64,000 bases of DNA from Rhizaria sp. SCN 62-66. Taxonomy: Eukaryota; Rhizaria, unplaced. The DNA lies in assembly GCA_001724265.1 (NCBI GenBank), contig MEDY01000028.1, positions 58,605-122,604 on the forward strand. The letters are read 5' to 3'. A model generated the notes under the pieces. That model saw nothing but the letters and a program-made list of their open reading frames with translations, had not been told where the DNA came from and did not search any database. The translations under genes were made by a program, and so were the position numbers. Shown piece by piece: positions 9,067-20,982 of the stretch; positions within the stretch are counted from its first letter, which is position 1, and each line of letters begins with the position of its first letter.

Positions 9067-12000
9067 TCACTGGCGTACCTCTGCTTTCGCGGCCTCCGTC
9101 TCAACCAGAGCGACTTCAGCAACCTGACGCTCAAACACGGCGCGCACACGCTCACGCGGGGCCGTTGCGCGGCGCAGCTCGGCCGCGGCCAGGCGCGCCA
9201 CGCACGGCTCGCAGAACTCATCGCGCATGCTGCGTCGCGCCGCGGCGCCCCGCAGAGCGGCGGCCAGCGGCGCGGCGGCGACCGCGCGCATGGCCGCGGC
9301 AAGCGCGACTGCGGAGGGTCGCGCCCACCAGTGGCCCGCGAAGGCGCCTTCGCCGACGCGCTCGAAGCCCGCGGCGGCGACGGGGCGGCCAGTAGCTGCG
9401 GTGAGAAATGCCGTGACGCCGCCCCACGCCGTGGCCAGCACCGGGAGCCCCGCGGCCATGGCTTCGGCGTGCGGACGGCCCCAGCCCTCGCCGCGCGACG
9501 GCTGCACGAGCGCGGTCGCGGCGCGGTATAGCGACGGCAGCGCGCGCTGCGAGAGCGGCGCAGACAGCACGGACACGCGCGGCAGCGCGAGGCCAGCGCG
9601 CGCAACTGCAGCGACCGTGGCTGTGTTGTTCTCGGCGACGGCATGGCTTGCACGAAGCGTGCGTGCGCGAGCGAGCGTGTCCATGAGGAGTGTTACGGCA
9701 TCGACAAACGCAGGCGTGGCCGCAATGTGCTCCGCAACGAACATGCCACCATCGTCATCGTCGTCGTCATCGCCATGGCCGTGGTTGTAGTAGTGGCCCG
9801 CGCCGGCGCGCCGCGCGGTGCGGGCGGCACTGCGCGGGGCGTGCGCAACGCGAGGCGGCGTGGTGCGCAGCAGCAGCGTCGGCGGCTCCGCAGCCAGCAG
9901 TGGCGCCACACCCGCGCACTCGGCAGCGCTAATAGCGGCGCCAGAGCCGAGGGCATCTGCAGCGCGCGCGAGAGCGTGGAGCGGCTCTGCAACAAACGCA
10001 GCGGTGTAGGCGTCGAGCAGCACGTCCCAACCCTTGCGCCGCTCCCACTTGAACACGGACAGCAGTGTCACCGCACCACCGTCGTTTGTGTCGTGGTCAG
10101 GATTGTCGGGGCACGTGCGGGCGAGTGTGAGGAGTGCGGCGGCCAGCGCATCAGCAGCGCCCTCAGCCGCCGTGACATCGCGCGCGGCGACGACAGCGGC
10201 GGCTGCGGCCTCTGCTGGGGCCCGCCGGTCAGCGCGCACATTGTCGTCGTTAAGCGGACTCACAGGGGCTGTGCGCGCGTCAGGCTGCGTGTCCGCCGCT
10301 GTATCAGGGTTCAAATCGCTCGCGTTCCCAGCCCCTACAGCAGGAGGAGTGATGTCGCCCTCGGGTTCGCGGCGCGCGGGAACGGGGTATGTCGGCAACA
10401 GCGGCACTGTGTGGAGTTGACTGCGCCACTCCGCTTCACTGACGCGGTCCGTGGCCGCGGGCGAGGCGCCAAGCTCAGCTTCGCCCCGCAGCAACGCCGC
10501 GGCCGCGCAGTCGCTCGGCAACACGCCCACAGCAGTCCCAGCCTCCGTGACGTTTTCGCTGTCAGTGGCGGCGGCGGCGCAGTAGCGCTGGACTGCGCGA
10601 GCCCAGCGGCGGCGCTGGGCGTTCGCGGGCGCAAACGTCGCCGTGTCCACGCCCTATGGTACGACGCGGACCTTGCCTGGCGCGACGCCCGCGGCGAGAA
10701 AGACTGAACGCGACCAGTCCGATGGGACCCAGACCCAGTCGAAGCGCGCGAGTCGCGCGGGCCATCCGTGCGGGAGCCGGTCGGACTCGAACATGGTGCG
10801 CGCAATGAGCACTGCGGGCAGCGTGTACGGCGACTGCGACGCGGCGGGCAGCAGCGCCGGCGGGGTCACATCCGGCCAGTTCGACGTCGGCGCCGATGTC
10901 AACGTGACAGCGGTTACGCCAGAGTCAGCGTCATCAGCGTCATCAGCGTGGGACGCTGCAAGCGCTGCTGCGGCGGCGTCGAGCGCGGCCGGTGTGAACG
11001 AGAGCGCCGCGCCAGTCGAATCAGCCTCAGCAGTGGTAGCATCACCACGGCGCGCCGCGTGGAGCTGCTCCTGTGCGAGTGCGACGCCGCGGCGCCAGTC
11101 GTCCACTGCGGCCTCGGCGGCGGCGCGCGCGTAGGCGCCCCACGGCGCGCCTAGGGGCGGACAAGGCTCGGTGCTGAACCGCGGCGGATGGAACGCGCCC
11201 GGCTCGACGTGGCACACCACGGCGGCCACGGGTACAGACGCCAGCGCGCGCCACTTGTCCTTAGTTGCCGCTGCGGCTGGTGGTGCTGCCGCAGCTGTGT
11301 CCGCAGAGGGCCGCGGAGGCGGAGGGAAGAGGGCGAGTGCGAGAGGACGCGTGGCGAGTGCGGAGAGACGCGACTGCAGAGCGGCGGGCAGACCGGCGTA
11401 GAAGTGCGCCGACACGGCGTCGCCGCTGTGCCGCGCGGTCACCGACACGGCCACGGGCGCGTCTGCGTCTGCGTCTGCGTCTGCTTCTGCGTCAACCCTT
11501 GCACGGTTTGCGGGGTGATGCATGCCGTCGAGGTGGGTAATAAACGAGATAGCTTCGCTGCCGTAGCCGCCGCCACTAAATAGGGGCGCGTACCATAGCA
11601 CTGACACCGGACGCGGCGCCACAGCTATTTGCACCGGCGCGGGCTTGGGGTCAGCGACTTTGGACTTCGTGTTTGAACTCGCAACTTTATCTGGATCTGA
11701 ACGAACATCACTGTCTGTTGTCAGCGACCGCGATTGCACGGTGGGTTGCACGGCAGACGATGAGGCAGTTGTTCCACCAGATTTCAACGCTGTCGCACCA
11801 GCGTTTGCGTCAGGGAGCTGAACTGTGGCGCGCAGCTCAACTGCTGAGTGTGCGACAGAGTTCCCTGACATTCTCGGCGAAGCCAGTGCGGGCGCCAGAG
11901 CGTCGGGTGCGGCCCAGAAGAGCGCAGCGACGGAAGCCAGAACAGCCACCACACCGACTGTGACAACAAGGAGGGAAAATGATGAGCGCGGGCGCGCGGG

Positions 12001-12156
12001 CTGGCGCGATGAGTCTGTGGGGGTGGCGGGCTACGAGGTTGATGAGGGGGAGGCGACTGCTGGGCCGTGTGATGTAGGGCCGGGACTGGTTGGGACAGGG
12101 CTCAGACTCGCTAGATCGCCGGGTCTTTGACGACGAGTGCGTGCACAAGTGTCCAT
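9067..12156 (-). CDS. Type II membrane GT4-family glycosyltransferase (two in-frame TAG codons)
   Basis: 1,029 aa when TAG is read as sense. The start is the ATG at 12154-12156. A Pro/Ser/Thr-rich cytoplasmic tail contains one TAG (12031-12033), followed by a signal anchor (FSLLVVTVGVVAVLASVAAL), as in ER/Golgi glycosyltransferases. The GT-B fold follows: VLWYAPLFSGGGYGSEA in the N-lobe, WVPSDWSRSVFLAAGVAPGK, then RVVP-(TAG)-GVD with the second TAG at 10654-10656. Next come LLSVFKWERRKGWDVLLDA, and the nucleotide-sugar site PSRGEGWGRPHAEAMAAG. The VVPxGVD motif is a normal GT4 element and commonly has N, E or Q at x. Without read-through, both halves would lack essential parts of the enzyme. 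The acceptor and sugar are unknown. Ends in TGA, closely followed by AATAAA on the minus strand. Confidence 0.85.
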
Positions 12157-12386
12157 TCTAGTTCGTAGGAGCGCGTATGTGGTGCACATGGGTGAGACAT
12201 GGCGAGTCTGGAGGATGGTTCAGGAGTATCGACCGACAGCGAGTTCACGGGGACAGTATAGATATCACGTATTTGATCGTTGAGAGACGAACTATTTTAA
12301 ATCCAAATATCTTCACCGCTTTTTGAATATTGATACCAAATTATATGTCTCAAAACGCCCTTCTTTTGCGTTTCCGAGCTTTTCAG

Positions 12387-13859
12387 ATGTCTGCTAAAGG
12401 CTCGAAGCTGCAGCAGCATAAGCCTTCGGCTGCACCTGCCCGTGCGGGCCCGACGCATGCTTCTTCACGACAAGTGGCCACGTCCGCGTCTGCAGCGCCA
12501 GAAAAGAAGCCGACTTCCGTTAGTGCCGACTCGCGGTTCCAAATGTCGAGCAAGCTTTCGCGGTTTGCCGAGATGAGCGCGGATTATGCGGGCGCGGACT
12601 CTGATGACTCGGAGGACGCCGCCGCCGACGACCGCGTCGACGGCACCGATGGCGACGAGGACTTTGAAGGGTTTGAGGGCGACGAAGGCGACGCTTTCGA
12701 CGACACCTTTGAGGGCGAGGACGAGGACGGGGTTGACGACACTGAGGACGACGACGAAGATGACACTGAGAACGACCAAGATGATGATGACGACGACGAC
12801 GACGACGACGACGACGAGGAGCTGCGTGTTGCTCCTAACAAGCGCCCCGTTTCTGCGAAGCCTGCAGCTGCGGCCCCAACCATTGCCAAGCCCGCGGCCG
12901 GGCCTAAGCCCGCCGCTACGCCCTCCAAAGCCTGTGTCGCGGACTCCGAAGTGGACTCTGACTCTGGTTCTGACTCCGAGGACGAGGATCTGGCGGCCCT
13001 GGCGCTGCCGTCGCGCGACGCGACGTCGTCCGCGCGCATGGTTGCCGCAGCCGCCGAGGCGCGCGCCGAGACCGAACGCGTGCGTGCTTCTGCCCGGGCA
13101 GAGGCCCGCGCCGAAAAGAAAGCCGCCAAGGCTGCGCGCGCAGAGGTCCGTGCGGCGCGCGCCGCTGCGGCGGAAGGTGCGGCCGCGCGCGCGGCGGGCG
13201 CGGTGCCTGCCGGTGTGATCGAGGGCGTCAGCGCGGCCGAGGCGCGCAAGCATGACAAGTTCCTTAAGCGTGCTGCGCAAAAGGGCATCGTCTACCTGTC
13301 GCGCATCCCACCCGCGATGCGCCCGCAGAAGCTGCGGCGCCTGCTGGAGCCGATGGGCACGCTTGGCCGTGTGTTCCTGCAGAAGGAGGACGCGCGCGCG
13401 ACGGAGCGGCGTAAGCGGTTTGGCTCTGGCGGCGGCAAGCACTTCACTGATGGCTGGGTCGAGTTCATGGATAAGCGCAAGGCGAAGCGTGCGGCGCTGA
13501 TGCTCAACGGACAGCTCATCTCCGACTCGCGACGCTCGCGGTTTGCGCACGACATGTGGTCGATGGAGTACCGGTCGGGGCTCAAGTGGGAGGACCTGAC
13601 GGACGCGCAGCGCGCGCAGGCGACGCAGCGCGACGCAGCGATGCGCGATGAAGTCACTGCGGGCAAGCTCGAGGCCGCGCGGTACATGGAGCGCGTTGAC
13701 GCCAACAAGCGCCACGCGCAAATCGACAAGTCGCGTGAGAGTCGCGGCAAGCGCGCCGCGCCCGGTGGGGAACGCGCGGACCGCGAGCAGGGCGACAAGC
13801 GGCCCACGGTGGACTTCCGCCAGCGCAGGCTCGTCGCACAGGAGAAGGACCTTTCGTGA
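12387..13859 (+). CDS. ESF2: ESF2/ABT1-like pre-rRNA processing factor
   Basis: Nucleolar RRM protein of the small-subunit processome (yeast Esf2, animal ABT1), needed for early 18S rRNA processing. After an acidic N-terminal half (Asp/Glu tract, with a run of GAC codons near 12780-12815) and an Ala/Arg/Glu helix comes the family core: GIVYLSRIPPAMRPQKLRRL, GRVFLQKEDA, TDGWVEFMDKRKAKRAALML and SRFAHDMWSMEYRSGLKWEDL. The tail has a conserved basic segment ending FRQRRLVAQEKDLS. The ATG at 12387 follows TTTTCAG, possibly an acceptor of a 5' UTR intron. The in-frame ATG at 12345 would add 14 residues. Ends in TGA. Divergent with the glycosyltransferase (about 190-230 bp between starts). Confidence 0.88.
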   Translation: MSAKGSKLQQHKPSAAPARAGPTHASSRQVATSASAAPEKKPTSVSADSRFQMSSKLSRFAEMSADYAGADSDDSEDAAADDRVDGTDGDEDFEGFEGDEGDAFDDTFEGEDEDGVDDTEDDDEDDTENDQDDDDDDDDDDDDEELRVAPNKRPVSAKPAAAAPTIAKPAAGPKPAATPSKACVADSEVDSDSGSDSEDEDLAALALPSRDATSSARMVAAAAEARAETERVRASARAEARAEKKAAKAARAEVRAARAAAAEGAAARAAGAVPAGVIEGVSAAEARKHDKFLKRAAQKGIVYLSRIPPAMRPQKLRRLLEPMGTLGRVFLQKEDARATERRKRFGSGGGKHFTDGWVEFMDKRKAKRAALMLNGQLISDSRRSRFAHDMWSMEYRSGLKWEDLTDAQRAQATQRDAAMRDEVTAGKLEAARYMERVDANKRHAQIDKSRESRGKRAAPGGERADREQGDKRPTVDFRQRRLVAQEKDLS

Positions 13860-14514
13860 GCGTGCCACGTGTGCGTCAGAGCGAGACCAACTGAAGGCGC
13901 GCAGACTACTGGCGCGCAGACAAGGTAGATCGTTTCGATGATGTGCGTGCTGCGCGTGCTAAGAAGGCCAATTTGTACATAGTTGTTTGCACGCAGCGAA
14001 TGAAATGTAGCATTCCATAATCTCGATTCAATTGATGGCCATGCGCGTATATATTATTATTAAACTTAACGAGTATACACGATACACATTCTTATATTTT
14101 ATTAGTTGATGTAGTGTTTAGGATCTGGCTAATTCATACTTGCTATGAAATGCGTCACATTCAGTGAGTATATTCTACAGAAGCTCGCTTAAATCGCGTA
14201 GTACACTTTAACGGTTTTGAATGCTCAAATTTTTTACTTGTTTGGACATTAGCTTACCAACATAGTTTATTTGTTTGCACATACGTCGTGCGGACGATTG
14301 TCTTTCGTTTCTGTTTGTTCAAGTCACGTATAGTCCAGACTTCAAAATAACTCATCCCCTCATCATTCATTCCAATCATATTCATATTTCTCAACTTCGA
14401 TCATAAAAAAAACCTCCTACATATACATATGCTCATATTAAATTAATGTCTTATATTGCCTTCAATCAAATATCTTCACACAAACCGCACCAACGTTGAG
14501 TAACTAGTAACGCT
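13860..14514. other. Convergent AT-rich spacer
   Basis: Between the 3' ends of ESF2 (+) and the helicase-RBR gene (-). It contains AATAAA-like sequences for both strands and no gene. Confidence 0.5.
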
Positions 14515-17500
14515 TCACTGAGAAGGCTTAAGGTACCTGTCCCTGAAGGCCTGTGTCTTGTACACGTCATACTCAGGCGCGTCGTCCACCTTAGCCGCAT
14601 AAAAACCAGCTAATACTTGACGCGCCGATTCAGGTGCGGCGTCGAGAACCGCAAACACGCGCCGCTCGCGCCGCTCCGCCGCCAGACGTTTGCTTTCCTC
14701 CTCAGTGAGATACAAGTTCTTGCTGCAGCCTTGGGCTTGAGTGCAGGTGGCAACATGGACGTGCATTTTTGCCCGCGTTGATGCAGTTGTGTTTAGACAT
14801 ACACCGCAGAAGTGATGGGACGGCAGACTCGTGTTTGCGCATTCCACGGCGGAGCATGCGTCCCAGTCGACTATAATGTGGCCGCAGCCAGGCAGAGGGC
14901 AGTAGTCGCGGTACGCAATCTGCAGCTTCTCAACAACGTCATAGTGTTTTTGCTCTATAGGATTGAGCATCACAAAGTCTGGATCGCCGAAACAATGCGT
15001 CTTGACGCATGATGTGCACTTGAAGTACTTTGTGTGTGTGTTAACTACGCATGTGGGAATAGAACATACAGATGAAGAGGATTGTTTTGTTGAGAGTCAA
15101 TTGTGTCAACGTAATTTAATTCTAAAATAGCTGACCTAAAAGAAAAAAGTGCATCGCGTTTAAGTACCTGCAGTATATAAAACAAACAAGTAAAGATAGT
15201 TATACTGCGTTCAAGTTTAGATCTTTCACGTACCGTCGCGCAAGAGGTTGTCCTCATGTTGAACCTCGAAACATCCCGTCATAGGACATTTCATTAGCTT
15301 GCGGTGCGGATTAAACTTAATAAAGTTTTCTAGCGCAGCACCAACAAGGCTGTCGAAATCTTCCCTGCTCAGCGCGCCAACTGGTAGGTCGCACAATAGA
15401 AGCGGTTGCGCGGTCGTTGCAGGACACAGCGCGCATTTTAGATCGCCTCTCCTAAGCGCTGGCAGGGCACCCTGCAGACACTCTGTACAGAGCAGATGCT
15501 CGCACAAAACGGGAGCAAGACCCAGGTTTAACTTTGACACAGGCTCTAAACAACACGAGCATTGAGACTTGGCACCACTGCTCTGAAGTTTCTTCAGGCG
15601 CGTTTCGTCTGCCTCCTTGAAAAAGTGTCCTTTGTTTTTCAAAGCTTCTTCAAATGTCTCAACCTGCCGTTTAGAGCCAGAGACGTAGTATGATTTCTTC
15701 ATATCTGACACTTCATGCTCAATCAGGGTGACGCCACTGCCTATGTGAGCAGTGTAGATGGCTTCAGCAGGCGTGAGAGCGGAAAGCTCGACAGGTTTAT
15801 CAACAATTTGCATAGCGCCAAGCCCTTCCTCAAGTGTGGCAACGTTTTCGAGCAGCCGTTTGCTCGACAATGTACCACCGTAAACAAAAATCGCACCAGA
15901 CATGCGACAATAACGACCCCACGCAGACACGCTGTCGTTACCAACACCGTTGCGGTTGCTTACAAGCGCGGCAAGCCTCTTTGTTGCGGTCGGCCCTGCC
16001 ATGCGCTGAACAATGTTTGCGCACCCACTTGCAACAGCACTAACTTTGCGAGCAACACACGTGACTTCCTTTTCGGAAAACTCGCGGAGCTCATCAATTC
16101 GGTCAGTACTGGGCAGTCCCACTGTGATCATGACGCAATTTTTGCGTGAGTAGTCAACTCCGACAGCAGCTTTGTCTTCAGGTAGCCCAACTTCCGCAGT
16201 AAGACACCTTTGTACATCTTTTCCAAGTGCACTGCCAGCATCAACAGGCATTGTGATTGTCAAAAGCGTTATTTCTCCATGACACTGGAGATTATCGCCG
16301 TTGCCAAGCTCAGACGCCGTGGGCACAGCGGGACACGACGCCAAAGTCACATCGGCGTAGTAGCGCTTTGGCTTGGACTTGTAAAGAAACCCGGAGGATA
16401 TGACCTTCATGTTGCGCCCTGTGACAATTGCCGGCAGCTTGAATGTGCCGCTTGCGGACCATGTAAAGCGCACACACTGCTCTACGCGCCGGCGCACAGT
16501 TGTGTCAGGGCTGACGCGCGGATCGCCGTCAGTTGTTGCAAGCAAGTGTGATGTTTGCGTAAAACGAGTGGATAAGTTGCTACCGTTGCTCTTAAGATAC
16601 TGGACAACCGTATCAGCAGCCGCACTGCCCGTGCACACGAGTGTTACACACATTTTATCGGAATTTGCCTGTTTTGCTGTAAGAACAGACACAACATGCT
16701 GACGCACACCAAGCAACACACGTTCACAAAGTCGGGTCTCTGGGTAGCACTCTGTGAGCGGCACGTTATTAATGCGCACCATAGCGGTCTTGCCACCAGG
16801 TAACACATCTCGAACTTTTAGCCCCGCACCGCAAAGGACTGACGTGCCACCTCCAATATCAAACTGACGCATTTCCCCGAGCACGCGATTGTGAGCGTCC
16901 CACATGTAATCCTCTAGACAAGCCATCGCTGTCTGAAGCAGCTATGCGCTGCGTGCGCGAACTGTAACAAAGCCAGATCCAAGTTGTAGCATGCAGCCAT
17001 TCATTTCCTCAAAGGCCCGGACACACCAAACATCCGGGAATGCTGCGTTTAGCTGACCCACTGTATACGTGCTGCATTCCTCTTCAACCATCTGCGGCAC
17101 TCCATTCTCATACTCGCGGCACTTGTAAGCCACGGATTCGCTTTCACGGGTGATCCACTCGAGTTTGGCGTCGTACGGCGGCGTTAAAATAATATACTGA
17201 TTGTGTACAGCATGCGACGTCAGAAAAATTGACCAGTCACGTGCCTTGACAATTGTCTCTGCCTTTTGCGGACGCCAGTTTGTCAAGATTTTGCCGCTTG
17301 TGACATGGATGTACTGCGCTTGGAAGAGCGCTTGGCTATTCTGCGCCGCTGCATCTCGAACAATATTAGGCACAAGCTTGCGTAGGGCGTGCGTATAATA
17401 GCCAGCTGCAACGCACTCACACACCAATGCAGGGGTGATGTCTTCGCGCAAAGGTTGCACGTCAAGAGCCCTCGGATCTTTGCAGACCCCGAGAAAAAAA

Positions 17501-20046
17501 CCCTTAAAGTCTTTGCGCGCGCAATTAATCCATCCCTGCGCACGCGTAAAGTACTCGCGCGGCAGATTGGTCAATCTTAGGATCGAATTCTGACCTTTCC
17601 GGTCGTTTGCCGCCGTCACCGTCATCCAGTCTACAATAGCCCCAACGCAGATGGAGAGCGGTACACTTTTACTCATTCGCACTGTGCTGCTACTGGAGGT
17701 GCTCTTGCGTTCACCAACCGCTGTAGAATCATACGATGTTGCATCACGTCCGATGTAGTCATGAGTTGATAGATGCACAAGCTGCAGCGCTGCAGCAATG
17801 TACAGACCGACTGCATTTTTGTACCGATACATCGCTTCGCAAACGACACGAGTCAGCTCAATGGAGCACCCCCCAACAACGCTTAACTGTCCGTATTCAG
17901 TCACTAAGTAGCTTTTTCCGTCATTAGTCACCGCCTTCAGGTCACACAAGTCTTTGAGCGCATGAGTTACGCTGTTCTCTGTTGGCTCTTCAAACCACCT
18001 AAACTTGAGCGGGTTTTTTCGGAGCGAGATAAGTGCCATGAGCGTTGTTTGCAACGGCTGACAAAGGACTGCAGGGCGATTGAAAGCGGGGAACTGCCCA
18101 AAGTCGTTACGACTATACAGGCGGACGCACGTGCCGGTCCGCGTGCGACCAGCGCGACCGGCACGCTGCTTGGCAGATGCTTGTGAAATAGACTGGAGTG
18201 ACACATGAGCAATATGCGTCTCCGGGTTGAACTCTGTCACGGAGCGCAGACCAGGATCAATGACCACAGTAACACCATCAATAGTCAGTGATGTCTCAGC
18301 CATTGTTGTTGCCAGATACACGGTGCAACCTGCCAGAGTGGTCGTAAAATGCCGCTCAGCAAGTTGCTTCTTCTTGTTCAGAGCGGCACTGTCCGCATTC
18401 CGGATCTCATCCAGATTCGTAGCATCTATTAACTCACTTTCACTGTCTGTCAGCGTCACTACCTGATACTTTGCAGCAACAGCCATGCCACGTGTGTGTG
18501 CAGGCCGTTGCAGCAGTCGGCCTGCTGCTTTAACGTCGGCGTCTGTAGGAAGAAACACGAGAATATTGCCACGCAGTTGCCCGCATAGGTCGCCGCGGAA
18601 GCACTCGTCTACGGCGCGCACGGCTGCAGCCACAACACTGTTGGCACTCAGACGCTCCAAAGGAGGACGATACATAACATTGAGCCAATTGCGAGAAGTC
18701 TCAATATCAACGTGGCTAACTGAGAGTCCCGAGTTCTCAAAGTAGTCCGCGAATGCTTTGGCGTCAATTGTGCCTGACATAACGACCGTCTTGACACCCG
18801 CCCGCGCAGCGTCAATGGCGAGCTCTAGCAGAATATCACTTTCAACAGTGCGCGTATGAGCCTCATCAATAACCATACAGCCTAGCTGTTGTCCGGGCAC
18901 AAGGTCCATAACTTGCTCCCCGCACAAGCAGGCGACGAGCTCGCGGTAGGCGCTAATGACGTCACTCTCAGAAGCATATGCCACACGAGTATCAGATTTA
19001 GCGTCAGCACACGCGCTTTTAAGACAGAGAACAACATCTGGGTGTTCCTTCCTGAGCTCTTTGATGACTTCACTAATGCTCTCAATAGCTTTCTTGTCGC
19101 CGGCGTCGGTGACGCAGTTGCGCAAGAGCCCGCGTACCTTGTAGCAGTCACCAGAAAAAATTACGCCTGTGTACGCAGCAAGACTCTTGGCCGCGATGCG
19201 GTGTGGTTGCGAGCATAGCACAAGTTTTCCTTGCATGCTCTCCAGATCAGCGAGATATTGCGGCACAAGCGTGCTCTTGCCGCATCCAGGCGCACCCGTG
19301 ATGAGTACGACATCATTACTCGCCACCGCGGCCTCGATATCATGCCGGACCCACCGCGCAGCGTAGTTACCGTTCAGCAGCGCGGCTTCACGCCAGACAA
19401 AGCTAAAAAACTCGCGATATCGGTTAATGTTGAAGGCATTGTCAAGCGCCACTAGCTTGGACTGAATGCGCACCCGCGCGTTGTGTACGTACTGCGTAAG
19501 CGCGGCATTCTCAATGAGACTGTCTTCATCAGAGAGTTTCCCCAGCTGAACCCGCGTCACGCTGTCGACCACCACTTCAAAGTGGCCAACGCAGCGCTGT
19601 GCAAGTTCGCACGCCGTGGTCAGACTTAGCTCTGTTGAAGTGCGGTGATGCCGCGCGAGGGTGGTTGTTGGGGTGGGGCGGGCTGCAGCTGCAGTACGCA
19701 TCTGGTGCGACCGAAAAACAGACTCAGGGTTTTTGTTTGCAGCCACCTCGTGCCACGTCAATTTTGAGATGGGCTTTACAGCATGGGGCTTGCTTTTGCT
19801 TTCCTCAAAGCCCGGATCGTCGATATGGGTGTATGGACATACCATACCCGAGCGAGGAGCAATCGCGCACATTTTCCGCAAGCCCTGGTAGCTACACAGG
19901 GGGGTCAAGATCACATGGCGATTGCTACACCCAGTATCATGACACAGTGCTCGCAGCACATAGTAACACAAAGGGACACCTGAATGGTAACGACAGTTAT
20001 GATTAAAGCAATCGTCGCCGAACCTGCACGTTGACTCGTGTGACAT
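14515..20046 (-). CDS. CCCH zinc-finger / DEAH-box helicase / RBR E3 ligase fusion (one in-frame TAG)
   Basis: Two exons: 20046-15234 and 15044-14515 (intron 15045-15233, donor GTACGT, phase 1), giving 1,780 aa with TAG as sense. The N-terminus has CCCH-type Cys/His clusters (CRFGDDCFNHNCRYH and similar, about 7-75). The RNA helicase has Walker A GAPGCGKST (251-259), DEAH (394-397), motif III SGT in place of SAT (424-426) and QRAGRAGR (627-634), followed by helicase-associated domains. The C-terminus is a RING-between-RING module: RING1 (CSCCLEP...CEHLLCTEC...CALC), IBR (CPMTGC...CTSCVKTHCFGD, joined across the intron) and a final HHFCGVC segment. This architecture is known from plant DEAH11/DEAH12 proteins. 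The TAG (16942-16944) lies between helicase and RBR halves and is the only interruption of the frame. Ends in TGA. The start is the ATG before the first CCCH cluster; upstream codons look non-coding. Confidence 0.88.
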
Positions 20047-20982
20047 TTTCGGGATTGCTTGCTGCTGAATCCATATCAAAAAGTGGGAGCGACGATATGA
20101 GAAAAACAGCTTTTGCAATGAATAATATGAGTTTAATGGATAAATAACACAATATATAGTCACCATTGTTTGCAGTTCATGAAACCGTCCAAGAGCGTGC
20201 GTATGTGAATAGGCCAACACACCGGAAACACACATGCCGACACAACCGGCCACATCACCCGATAACGGGAGTTCTATTGACATTGTCGACAAATCTAACA
20301 CGATGATATAGCCTAACACTGCAATTTCATAGCGAATTATTGTCTCTGTACATAACGATCCACAAAAGGATTCTCTCTACAAGATGACGGCGAGATGATG
20401 GGCTAACCTGTTTTTATCAGATTTTGCATTCAAATATGTACTGTACACAATCGGCCGATGTCATTTCACAATATTTAATCTTGGTTTTGCGGCGCAAAAA
20501 GATAGAACGATTAACAAATAACGTTCTCACTATGGTCAAGGCGTGGAACTATTTCTTGGACAAACTGGCAATCAGTCCACGTTATTGCTCTCAGTCACTT
20601 TTCCTAACACTATGGGGTGTGGCTATCGGCATCTAGTTCATCATGTAGAACGCGATTTGGATTTGTCTCAAAAAGTACATTTATATATATATTTTCAGTC
20701 GACAAGCCTGCGTTCGTCATAAGGTGAAACATGAAAATATCATACAACAGAATTTACTCGCCTCAGTGCAACCACGCAAGACTATCAAGCAGCTGTGTTC
20801 TGCGATGGTCGTATCATATGTTGTATTTGTACAGCATTTCACCCAGTATGTTTCTAAGTAACCTGTGGTCCGCGTCATCCTTCTATCGAGTGTCAGAGGC
20901 GAGGGCTTGCGCGAGCAGAATTCCGCTCGGTCTCCTTAAGTTAAGTTCGAAGGTAAGGAAGCTTCGACGAGCAGCGGCGTGC
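20047..20982. other. Spacer between two minus-strand genes
   Basis: 5' region of the helicase-RBR gene and 3' region of the carrier gene. AT-rich; I see no gene. The helicase frame is open upstream to 20319, but that part lacks any conserved domain and has AT-rich codon use. Confidence 0.5.

Noticed and set aside
10300-10330. GGTTCAAATCG resembling a tRNA B box
   Set aside because: It lies in the glycosyltransferase coding region without an A box or cloverleaf. I found no tRNA gene, including none with a CUA anticodon, by eye in the window.
12465-13868. 467-codon minus-strand frame opposite ESF2
   Set aside because: Antisense shadow; its Val/Ile run is just the complement of the Asp codon tract.
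16915-16975. A 21- or 30-bp intron removing the TAG between helicase and RBR
   Set aside because: It would be far shorter than the 105-537 bp introns here and lacks the GTACG donor.
20047-20319. N-terminal extension of the helicase-RBR frame
   Set aside because: AT-rich codons, no conserved motif, and the CCCH cluster starts directly after the ATG at 20046.
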